This document shows, piece after piece, positions 8,152 to 15,248 of a stretch of 44,261 nucleotides of DNA; position 1 is the stretch's first letter; every line of letters starts with the position of its first letter. A program made the position numbers and the translations under genes. The notes below the pieces were generated by a model. It was not told the DNA's origin. It ran no database searches and saw nothing but the letters and a program-made list of their open reading frames with translations. The stretch is from positions 1 to 44,261 of the forward strand of contig CAZIAZ010000023.1 of the NCBI GenBank assembly GCA_964536835.1, read 5' to 3'. The stretch is from DAONFI01 sp035403485 (GTDB lineage Bacteria > Planctomycetota > Phycisphaerae > SM23-33).

Positions 8152-8943
8152 CTATATATGGCCGTTTACGTGGCTGTTATTACTTCCTGCTAAACTGAAC
8201 TGAGCTCCAGTAAACTCTCCTTGCCATGATAGACAGGCCAATGGACTCCAGGTTACTTGCTGATGATTAGATACAAGATTGTCATTGCTGCAGTCTCCGC
8301 GTTTTGCATCAGCTTTAGGCGCGTATGTAATCACCAAATATGGATGATTATTGGAATCTGGATCTCGTGTCGAAACGAACATCGCCCATGTGTCGGTCGT
8401 AGTTTGCTGCGGATTTTCTTTTAAGCATACGGATAAAACATCATCAGAGGCGATGTTGTTTGTTTTCACCAATGACGTTATATCCCAGCTATACAACTGC
8501 TGATTATTAGTAGTAGAAACAGTCGAAACGGTTGTATTTGCGGTTGCAGTTTTAGCGGTATCGGGTTTATCATTCCATGTCAGAGTAGAAGCTGACCAGC
8601 TATCATCGGTGACGGCATATACACCTACTTCAAGGCTATTGTGCGGAAGATTACCGGAATCAACCAGATAAAGAACTGCTGAGGCTATTACTGCATCATC
8701 AGGAACTGCCGCAAGACTGAATTTTAAATACGTCCATCCTTCCCTATATGGCAGATTTGTTTCCTCTCTATAGCCTACACCCAACCTTATTTGAGCATTT
8801 GCGGTCTTGTCAGGATAAGAATGATGTGCAAAAGTATCTTCCGACGACACAAGTTTTTTGCTATCATCCCCACATGCCCAACAGCATAGCATCGAAATTG
8901 TCAGCATGGCAGCAACAAAATCACCTTTCACTCTACGCCTCAT
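8152..8943 (-). CDS. Secreted DNRLRE (CBM96-like) protein, paralogue lacking PEP-CTERM
   Basis: A 263-residue exported protein. It has a basic start (MRRRVKGD), a hydrophobic signal segment ending near CCWACGDDS, then a DNRLRE domain that aligns over its whole length with the downstream paralogue (shared blocks include DTFAHHSYP, YAVTDDSWSASTLTWN and TTTDTWAMFVSTRD). After PYLVITY the tail differs: a Ser/Asn/Gln-rich stretch of about 55 residues replaces the PEP-CTERM signal. The protein is therefore probably released, or held as a lipoprotein if the Cys near residue 22 or 25 is lipidated. AAAGGAG lies about 7 nt upstream of the ATG. It is the first gene of the minus-strand cluster and faces the twin operator at 9129-9177. 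The different tail could be a fusion to neighbouring sequence after duplication. Confidence 0.78.
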   Translation of the reverse strand: MRRRVKGDFVAAMLTISMLCCWACGDDSKKLVSSEDTFAHHSYPDKTANAQIRLGVGYREETNLPYREGWTYLKFSLAAVPDDAVIASAVLYLVDSGNLPHNSLEVGVYAVTDDSWSASTLTWNDKPDTAKTATANTTVSTVSTTNNQQLYSWDITSLVKTNNIASDDVLSVCLKENPQQTTTDTWAMFVSTRDPDSNNHPYLVITYAPKADAKRGDCSNDNLVSNHQQVTWSPLACLSWQGEFTGAQFSLAGSNNSHVNGHI

Positions 8944-9327
8944 CGTAAACTCCTTTCATAATTGTAGTCGAAAAAATGGTTATAAAGTTCAGCAATCGTA
9001 TTTAAGGCCTAAAAACCCTTTTTACTATCATTTATGCTACATTTTATTCCGTGACAGGCTGTTTTTGCTATTTGTGTCACGAATCTCATTTTTATTCGCC
9101 ACTACATTAAAACCGTAGCGTCTTTATTAATCATAACGTTATTAAACAACCATAATATTAATCAGAACGTTATGATTTGTCAAGAAAAATACTTCTCAAA
9201 AAAGCGAGGTATTTTTAAAAAAGATGAATTTTACAGTTGCATATGCCGGCCGTCATAGGTTTTTTCGAACAGAGCTTTTTGGAAAATTGATATAAAATTA
9301 GTTTTTAAAAGGACTTGCAGCAACCGC
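8944..9327. other. AT-rich 384-bp intergenic regulatory region
   Basis: No credible coding frame is present. The right half is strongly AT-rich and holds the paired operator-like motif described separately. The left end carries the AAAGGAG ribosome-binding site of the 8152-8943 gene. The other end abuts the stop codon of the 9328-12279 gene, which is transcribed toward this region, so the segment should also hold that operon's 3' end. I see no strong GC-rich hairpin with a T-run for it. Confidence 0.6.
9129..9177. promoter_or_regulatory. Twin operator-like sites centred on AACGTT
   Basis: Two copies of the motif AATCA(T/G)AACGTTAT occur at 9129-9142 and 9160-9173. The outer halves form a perfect 12-bp inverted repeat (9129-9140 with 9166-9177). 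Each copy has a central CpG inside a palindromic AACGTT, and the first contains the perfect palindrome ATAACGTTAT. The two CpG centres are 31 bp apart, close to three helical turns, so two dimers would bind the same DNA face. A central CpG palindrome upstream of sugar-use genes is typical of LacI/GalR-family operators. No regulator gene is in the window. The site lies about 190-235 bp upstream of the first DNRLRE gene. Confidence 0.55.
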
Positions 9328-12279
9328 CTATTTGTCGTTAATTTTTTGTGGCCGGACATCAAGCAAACCGTAACGGTGGGGCAGTAATTGAGGCGAGTCC
9401 TGCGGCTGAAGGTAAATTGCCGTTTTCCCGTCAGGTCCGTCAGCGACGGCTATTATCTGAAAGCCCCAATAATCACGGCTGTCAATTTCAGCGTCAAAGT
9501 GTTTTAGAGGGAAAACCAATTCAAATGTCTGTTCGTCGCTGGTCGACGCTACGTATTTTTTGAGAAGAATATTACGTTTGTCTATCGTCCAGGCTGGGCC
9601 GGCGAAGGGAACAGTTTGTGCGGACGATTCTCCCAGCGAGTTGAATCTGATAATTTCCTGCACCCATGCGTCGCGGTCGGAATCAATCGCCAGCGTTACA
9701 TTCCAGTTGCGTGCAGTTGCGTTGGGAAGACGCAGCGCTACGACAAGTTCCGTTTTATTTCGTGCGAGCATGGCGTGACCGACGAGTTCTTCGTGTGTTT
9801 CGTCATTACCCGTCATTATCAGCGGCGTGGCGTTCTGCCAGGCTTCATCGTCCAGCAAGCCGTCGATTTCCATTTTCCCGCGGATAACTTCCGGCTTTAA
9901 AATTTTTCTGTTGCCGACGGATTCCGGAATTTTGCCGGCACGAATTGCCCGTTCGGTTCTGACAAACGAGTCCCATGATGGCGAAAAATTTGCGTCGAGC
10001 ATTTTTTTGGTAATGTGATCCGATTGGCCCGGCTGGTCGATTTTACGATATAGGCTTGCCGCCATCGCCAAGCCTTGCGGCTGGGTCAGCCACGGCGAAA
10101 CCTTCATCAGTTTCGGCAGTTCCTGCGAGATGAAATCCCTGTTTATCTGCGGAACTTCATCGAGCTGCACCATCGCCATCTGGCCGCGGAATTCGCTGGA
10201 ACTGAGCGTTGCAATGGATGATACGCGTAGCATTTCATACATCGGATGCATTTGGCCGTATTCCAGGAAAGACTGCATCGCCTGGACGGCTGGGATGAGT
10301 TTTCCGACCGCAGCCAGACGATATAGAATCATCGCCATGTTATCGGCGGCGAGCAGTTTTCTGTCGAAACCTGAGCCGTCGTCTTTTTCATCGAATATTC
10401 CGACAAGTTCGTTCATTATTACCGGCAGTCGGCCTTCGCCGTCGGCAAAAGTTATGAGTCCGCCATTGGCAAGCAGGCTGTCGTCGGTATTGAGTCTGCA
10501 CAATTTCAGCCGCCTCGGCGTGAGGCCTTGAGTCATCAGCAGCACTTTGCGTTTTTGAACGTCGCGTGAATTATACGCGATTTTTGGCGCCGGCCTGTCG
10601 AGAAAGCCGCCGCCGGTCAGCCACGCACTGAATGCCGACCTGTATGAAATCGGCGAATTCTGGCCGTCGACTACGCGGGTTGTATCTATAATGAACGGAT
10701 ATTTTTTAACGTCGATGCCGAATGACTTTGCATTCCACGGCGTCGATGTGTTTTCATTTGATTCGCAGCCTTTAAACAATCGTTCGACTTTATGCGGCGG
10801 CAGATTTAGTTGGGCGAAATTCTGCATGGCGTCTTTTTTGGCGGCGAGTTCGACGGCGGTTTCGGTGCAGCGGGCGACGAAAGCGATTTCAGCCGGCTTG
10901 CCGCGGTAACCGTCGGCGTAATAACCTGTCGCGACGACTCTTGGCCTGTATAGCCGTATCGCTGCTGCGATTTGCGACGTCATCTGCTGTTTGGGGTCGA
11001 TATCCAGAAGTTTGAACCATTTTTCAGCTAGCGATGTTTCCGTCATGGCATCAAGAAAGTCTTCGCCCGTCAGCGATTCGAAATCTCCCAGGAATGCGGC
11101 GGCAGATGCGCCGGCGTTCAGGGCTGCAGCTCGCAGTTGCTGTTCTGCGGGAATATTTTGGCCATAGTTCGGCACGGTTGCGAAAAGTACGGCTACCCTT
11201 ACGCCTGCGGCGGAGTGTTCGCTGATGACGGGATATATGCCGCGTTCCGTTGCCGATGCGATTATGAGCAGGTCGGTTTGATTTTCGCCTGCGGTTTTTT
11301 GCCATGTTTTTCCTGCGTCTTCACTTCGCCAGATTGTTCCGCAGTCCGCGCCGGCCAGCAACGTATTTTCGTTCAGCCATTTGATGCATCGCACCGGTGA
11401 GCCGGCTGGTATCGGCGTTGGGCTGAAAGTCACGCCGCCGTCCGAACTGATGAAAATCACGCCATTCAAGCCGCCGGCGATGGCGATTTTTTCGCCCAAA
11501 ATGTCGATGCACTCGAAATCGCAGATTAACGCTGTGCCGGCCGGCAGTGATATCTGTCTTACAGGCCAGGGCGTATCGGGTTTGTCGCTTGTGAGTATCG
11601 TTCCGTTGTCTCCGACGGCCCAACAGGTTTTGTCCTGCGATATTGCAGCAGCCCGCAGGGGCCATGGTGAAGGTATGCGTGGGATGTTTAACTTCGGCTC
11701 AATAAGATTTTGCAGTTTGATGATTCTGCGTCGGCTGCCGACCATGTAACCTGATTGCCAGGTGTCGAAAGCACCGCCGAGAATATAACCGCGGCTTGAC
11801 ACGTTCAGCGGCAGCCATATTTGGCCTTTGCTGAATGTGTTATAAAGGCCGCCCAATGCTTCAGCGGCGGCTTGTCCGCCTAAAGTGCCGCGTGTTGTCG
11901 CAAAAACGCCGCAGTAAATCCAGCCGGTTATGCCTGAAAAATTTAACTTGTACGAATCTTCGTCGAATTGCGAATGCAGTATGACGCCGCGGCCGATGCC
12001 TCCCAGCGGATACCCTGCAACCCCTTCGCCGCCGAGCAGAAATGTTTCAGCGCCGTCGCGTGCGGTTGCTACGCATTGCAGATTCACGTCTGCCGACGGT
12101 ATTTTCAGCGGCTGCCACGTTTTGCCGCAGTCACCGCTTTTCATCGCCAGCCCGCAATCGCCGACGGCGATGCACGTTTTTTTGTCTGGCGATATGAAGA
12201 TACTTCGCACGCCAGCCGGCGAGCCGAAGGCATTGACGACTGACAGGGCGACTGACAGCATCGTGAGCGGCAGTTTCAT
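9328..12279 (-). CDS. Large secreted Ycf48/BNR-repeat protein with C-terminal CBM9-like domain
   Basis: A 983-residue exported protein with an N-terminal signal peptide (cleavage near AFG-SPAG). Residues about 25-340 carry four or more BNR/Ycf48-type blades, with repeats such as GDCGLAMKSGDCGKTW, GDNGTILTSDKP, SSDGGVTFSPTP and WRSEDAGKTW, suggesting a beta-propeller. A middle part (about 345-570) has a PIG-L-like flavour, with RPRVVATGYYADGYRGKP followed by a helix, but the metal-binding His/Asp residues expected of an active PIG-L deacetylase are not evident. A helical region follows. The last 180 residues (from KMEIDGLLDDEAW) match the CBM9-like sugar-binding domain of planctomycetal secreted proteins. 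Its start codon overlaps the stop of the upstream GH113-like gene (ATGA), so the two are translationally coupled. Overall function is unknown; binding at the cell surface is more likely than catalysis. Confidence 0.72.
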   Translation of the reverse strand: MKLPLTMLSVALSVVNAFGSPAGVRSIFISPDKKTCIAVGDCGLAMKSGDCGKTWQPLKIPSADVNLQCVATARDGAETFLLGGEGVAGYPLGGIGRGVILHSQFDEDSYKLNFSGITGWIYCGVFATTRGTLGGQAAAEALGGLYNTFSKGQIWLPLNVSSRGYILGGAFDTWQSGYMVGSRRRIIKLQNLIEPKLNIPRIPSPWPLRAAAISQDKTCWAVGDNGTILTSDKPDTPWPVRQISLPAGTALICDFECIDILGEKIAIAGGLNGVIFISSDGGVTFSPTPIPAGSPVRCIKWLNENTLLAGADCGTIWRSEDAGKTWQKTAGENQTDLLIIASATERGIYPVISEHSAAGVRVAVLFATVPNYGQNIPAEQQLRAAALNAGASAAAFLGDFESLTGEDFLDAMTETSLAEKWFKLLDIDPKQQMTSQIAAAIRLYRPRVVATGYYADGYRGKPAEIAFVARCTETAVELAAKKDAMQNFAQLNLPPHKVERLFKGCESNENTSTPWNAKSFGIDVKKYPFIIDTTRVVDGQNSPISYRSAFSAWLTGGGFLDRPAPKIAYNSRDVQKRKVLLMTQGLTPRRLKLCRLNTDDSLLANGGLITFADGEGRLPVIMNELVGIFDEKDDGSGFDRKLLAADNMAMILYRLAAVGKLIPAVQAMQSFLEYGQMHPMYEMLRVSSIATLSSSEFRGQMAMVQLDEVPQINRDFISQELPKLMKVSPWLTQPQGLAMAASLYRKIDQPGQSDHITKKMLDANFSPSWDSFVRTERAIRAGKIPESVGNRKILKPEVIRGKMEIDGLLDDEAWQNATPLIMTGNDETHEELVGHAMLARNKTELVVALRLPNATARNWNVTLAIDSDRDAWVQEIIRFNSLGESSAQTVPFAGPAWTIDKRNILLKKYVASTSDEQTFELVFPLKHFDAEIDSRDYWGFQIIAVADGPDGKTAIYLQPQDSPQLLPHRYGLLDVRPQKINDK

Positions 12280-13376
12280 TTTCCGTCCAATTTTCGATAA
12301 TAATCGTTTATGACGTTCATGGCGTCTTTGCCGGCGGGGCAGTAGGACGTGTCCTTATCCGGCGAAATGTCTATTGTCGGATGATATCGCCACTCCCACA
12401 CGAGGAATCCTGCCACGGCAGACTGGTCGGCCCAGGTCTCAAAAAACGCCTTGAAGCAGCGAGCCTGTAATTGCTGGTCAGGGTCGTGAGGGGATTTGTA
12501 ATAGTTCCACGGGAATTTGGCGGCAGTGACCTGGTTCGGCCAGCCGGCTTCGGTGAATATTATCGGTTTTTTGACGGTCGACTGCCACGTAAGGATATTT
12601 TTACGGAATTTTTGCCACGACTCCAACAGCGTCTGAAGAGTCGGGGCCGATATGCCGCATAAATCGTAGTACGTGGTCATGCCCACGAGGTCGAGGTCTT
12701 TCCAGAACGCGGGCACTTCATAATGATCCCAGTTGGCTGAATATGTCAGAAGGCCGCCGTAAACTTCACGAACGTCGGCTATGAGCCTGGCCCAGCGGTA
12801 GGTTTGCGTTTCCGTTGTGATAAGTTCCGAGCCGACGCAGAAAAATTCGGCGCCTTCGTTCTGCGCTACTTGCGCGTAGTAGAGTATGAACGCGGTGTAA
12901 TCGTTCCACCATTCGTCCCAACTGGATGGGGCTATCTGGCCGCGCCATTCGTTGCCGCGACGCTTGGAGAGAAGCACCACGGGCATGACCATGACCCGCA
13001 GACCTTTCATATGCGCGTGGCGGATGGAATTTGCCAGCAGGCCAGCCGACGGAGTCTTGCGCGTGTCTATAAAAATACTGTTGGACGACGCATTCTCCTG
13101 ATATCCGTGAACCACCAGGCAGACGGTGTTTGCGTTTGTGGCGGCGATTTCGTCTATGAGTTTTTCCGTCGGCCATGTTTTATCGCCGGAATGTATCTGA
13201 AGGCTTATGCCGCATATTTTGCCCAGATTCTTAATCGACGGCTTTCTTGACGCCACGGCGTTTGGTGAGTTATCGCCCTGCGCATGGGCAGCAGGCGGTA
13301 TTGGGTGATTCCTGAAACAGGCCCATATCAACACGGCAATGGCGAACGCCAGCATGACTATAATATTACGCTTCAT
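12276..13376 (-). CDS. GH113-like clan GH-A glycoside hydrolase
   Basis: A 366-residue protein with an N-terminal membrane anchor or signal (ILWAC-like region at residues 8-20, then a Pro/Ala/Ser-rich linker) and a TIM barrel from about residue 53. Barrel landmarks are the strand segment ANTVCLVVHGYQ, VMVMPVVLL, FFCVGSELITTET with the candidate acid/base E184 at the end of strand 4, and PIIFTEAGWP with the candidate nucleophile E276 at the end of strand 7. The 4/7 placement of the two Glu defines clan GH-A; the GSEL and TEAGW contexts resemble family GH113 (beta-1,4-mannanase type). It is the first gene of a two-gene operon with the Ycf48/CBM9 protein, whose start overlaps this stop. It probably acts in the periplasm or at the cell surface on a mannan or related glycan. 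Substrate is inferred. Confidence 0.78.
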   Translation of the reverse strand: MKRNIIVMLAFAIAVLIWACFRNHPIPPAAHAQGDNSPNAVASRKPSIKNLGKICGISLQIHSGDKTWPTEKLIDEIAATNANTVCLVVHGYQENASSNSIFIDTRKTPSAGLLANSIRHAHMKGLRVMVMPVVLLSKRRGNEWRGQIAPSSWDEWWNDYTAFILYYAQVAQNEGAEFFCVGSELITTETQTYRWARLIADVREVYGGLLTYSANWDHYEVPAFWKDLDLVGMTTYYDLCGISAPTLQTLLESWQKFRKNILTWQSTVKKPIIFTEAGWPNQVTAAKFPWNYYKSPHDPDQQLQARCFKAFFETWADQSAVAGFLVWEWRYHPTIDISPDKDTSYCPAGKDAMNVINDYYRKLDGK

Positions 13377-13391
13377 AATTTTTCCAATTAC

Positions 13392-13419
13392 TTGACGTTG
13401 AATATCGAAGAATTATAAT
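13392..13419 (+). promoter_or_regulatory. Near-consensus sigma-70-type promoter
   Basis: TTGACG at 13392-13397 and TATAAT at 13414-13419 are separated by 16 bp. Transcription would start near 13426 and give a leader of about 115 nt before the ATG at 13542. The -10 element lies inside the palindrome ATTATAAT, so a minus-strand promoter for the divergent GH113-like operon could overlap it. Confidence 0.7.
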
Positions 13420-13432
13420 GGAAACGGCTGAA

Positions 13433-13511
13433 AAAATCCATTTTGGATTTTGCATGATGCCGTTAAAACCTGAAGCGAGGATTTTTGGATTTTTGCGGGA
13501 AGTGTTTCCGC
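13433..13511 (+). promoter_or_regulatory. Structured leader with two hairpins before the small acidic protein gene
   Basis: The first hairpin pairs 13433-13440 with 13444-13451 (8 bp, 3-base loop). The second pairs 13495-13501 with 13505-13511 (7 bp, loop GTG) and is followed by GTTTTG, which resembles a weak intrinsic terminator or attenuator. It ends 16 nt before the AAGGAG ribosome-binding site at 13528-13533. A regulatory role is inferred; chance folding in a long leader is possible. Confidence 0.4.
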
Positions 13512-13541
13512 GTTTTGTTCCCTATAAAAGGAGTGCAAAAT

Positions 13542-14006
13542 ATGTCGCAGAACGACCCAATGCCGATTAATCCGGACGATATGGAAATTGACGACGGCCC
13601 GCAGCCTGTGCCGGTTCCCATTCCGGCTCCGGCGAGCGAGGATGCTCCTGAGCCGGTTCCCGTACCGGTTCATCCGAAAAAAAACGAAGATGTCGAAGAG
13701 CCTATAGCGCTCGTCGATGATTTTGATGAGGATTCTCCCAGCCAGCGTCGTGCGTTCGGTTCGACTAGCACGGTTTTACAGAATGAATTCACATTCAAGC
13801 GGCCGCTCAATATCGACGGCAGCGGTGCGACGCGTTGCAAGCTGTTTCATTCCAAAATTTCCGACGGCCCGCTATCGCATATGCAACAGATGATTAACGA
13901 ATGGCTGGACTCCGAAAAAGTGGAGGTGAAATTCGTTACGCAGAGCATCGGCGTCATGGAAGGCAAGCATGCCGAGCCGAACGTCATTGTCCTAATGTGG
14001 TATTGA
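13542..14006 (+). CDS. Small acidic protein of unknown function with Pro-rich linker
   Basis: A 154-residue soluble protein. I chose the ATG at 13542 because AAGGAG lies 8 nt upstream; an in-frame extension to 13485 has no such site. The first 75 residues are acidic and low in complexity, with alternating Pro-Val/Pro-Ile repeats (QPVPVPIPAPA and PEPVPVPVHP), which should form an extended linker. The last 60 residues (from CKLFHSKISDGPLSHMQQMINEWL to the C-terminal NVIVLMWY) look like a compact alpha/beta domain ending in a hydrophobic strand. There is no signal peptide or membrane segment, so it is probably cytoplasmic. I do not recognise a named family. It stands alone between divergent and convergent neighbours and has its own strong promoter, suggesting high expression. 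Real-gene status is firm; function is unknown. Confidence 0.8.
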   Translation: MSQNDPMPINPDDMEIDDGPQPVPVPIPAPASEDAPEPVPVPVHPKKNEDVEEPIALVDDFDEDSPSQRRAFGSTSTVLQNEFTFKRPLNIDGSGATRCKLFHSKISDGPLSHMQQMINEWLDSEKVEVKFVTQSIGVMEGKHAEPNVIVLMWY

Positions 14007-14093
14007 CGTTTTTTGCGAAAATATCGCCGTTTTCCATATGTCGATGCAGTCTGCTTTGAAAATGGCTGTTCAGGTCAGTTTCAAAAGGTGACT

Positions 14094-14807
14094 TTATTCT
14101 CCTTTGCGGCGATAACGACGTATGATGAAAATCGTGCCGAGAGTTCCTAATAACGCCAATGTTGACGGTTCAGGAACTGGTTCATATGTATAAGTGACGT
14201 CGCCTGAGAAAACCGCGGTAGGCGTATTGCCCTGGAAATAGCAGGGATCGCCGGTGAAGGACGCTGAAGTGCCAAATGTGGACTTAAGGTCTATGCTGAA
14301 TGTGTCTGAGCCTGTATATTGTGCCCATACCACGCTGGCTATGCTGCCTGATTCGCCAGATTCGATATCGCCAGGACTCCACGTGGCGTAGTCACTTAGC
14401 CCTGTTGCATTGAATTGATTCGTCGGATCGCCCGATGTCGCCTGAAGGGTAAAACCTTGGGCTTCGTCAACCTGCAGATTTATGGAATCAAAAGATGTGT
14501 AGTCAGTTTTTAACAGAGTGACTTCCGATGTAAAACTCAATACCTGGCTGTTTACCTTTGCGGTAGCCGTGCTTACCGATTCAGTATCGTTATCCATCTG
14601 AATATTGGCGTTACTTAATGTGACCTTTAACGAAAGAGTAATTCCAGTCAGCGTGCCGAGGCTGGAATTGAACTTTTGCAGATCGATTGTGACTGTTGTT
14701 CTGTCAATCATGGTGACACTATCCGAATACGAAATCGTGTTAGCCGACGCTAAACTACATGAAAACAGAACTCCCACAAATGCAAGTTTGATACGTTCTT
14801 TTGACAT
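14094..14807 (-). CDS. PEP-CTERM sorting-domain protein of unknown function
   Basis: A 237-residue exported protein with a signal peptide (cleavage near LASA-NTI), a Ser/Thr-rich body predicted to be mostly beta strand, and a C-terminal VPEPSTLALLGTLG, hydrophobic segment and RRYRRKGE tail. That tail is a textbook PEP-CTERM sorting signal for an exosortase. The body has few charged residues and low-complexity Thr/Ser/Asp/Asn segments, typical of surface or matrix proteins with little sequence conservation. GGGAG lies upstream of the ATG at 14807. It converges with the 13542-14006 gene, leaving 87 nt between the stops. It stands alone, with 441 nt of non-coding sequence upstream. Surface location is well supported by the motif; the role is not. 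Confidence 0.85.
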   Translation of the reverse strand: MSKERIKLAFVGVLFSCSLASANTISYSDSVTMIDRTTVTIDLQKFNSSLGTLTGITLSLKVTLSNANIQMDNDTESVSTATAKVNSQVLSFTSEVTLLKTDYTSFDSINLQVDEAQGFTLQATSGDPTNQFNATGLSDYATWSPGDIESGESGSIASVVWAQYTGSDTFSIDLKSTFGTSASFTGDPCYFQGNTPTAVFSGDVTYTYEPVPEPSTLALLGTLGTIFIIRRYRRKGE

Positions 14808-15248
14808 TTTTTGTCTCCCTCAATTTTTGTTGATTTTAAAGTAGGTTCCTCTATTAGCTATAACCTTACGGTTAAACGATGCTCTTTTGTTTAGTCGTTT
14901 TGCCCTTTCGTTTTTAGACGAAATCCGAAATGCGTGTGCGTACATTTACCACTTTGATGGCGTTGGCATATATATACACAACGCAACCATTCCATTCCTG
15001 TGGTAAAATAAAGGCATGTTGTCCTTACTATCAATTTAGACAGTAAGCAACATAGCATCCGTCCCTGAATATCATATCGCTAAACTTAACGCCCTCTTAT
15101 TATAGTGGACATTCAGAAGCTACCGTACATATACGGCGTATTATCTAGCGACCCTTCGAAATCTACCTCACATAAAATTTATAGGCTCACGTTTCATAAT
15201 ATACATGTGATTTCAAAAATCAACAAAAAAATTGTTCAAATCAGAAAA
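14808..15248. other. 441-bp intergenic region
   Basis: No credible gene is present; a short plus-strand open frame entering the dinG region is antisense to it. The region is AT-rich and includes a small stem with a GTAA tetraloop (TAACC/GGTTA, minus strand) near 14860-14873 and the hairpin at 15016-15053. It should contain the promoter of the PEP-CTERM gene and the 3' end of the dinG transcript. Confidence 0.5.
15016..15053 (-). terminator. Candidate hairpin downstream of dinG
   Basis: ATGTTG pairs with CAACAT, and CTTACT pairs with AGTAAG, with a 2-base bulge on the left and TC/GA extending the stem across an A-C mismatch, to an AATTTA loop. On the minus strand the stem is followed by GCCTTTATTTTACC, which is U-rich but not a clean run. 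It lies about 195 nt beyond the dinG stop, so it is only a possible terminator for that transcript. Confidence 0.35.

Noticed and set aside
14880..15060. CRISPR-like array
   Set aside because: Only short unrelated hairpins; no regularly spaced repeats.
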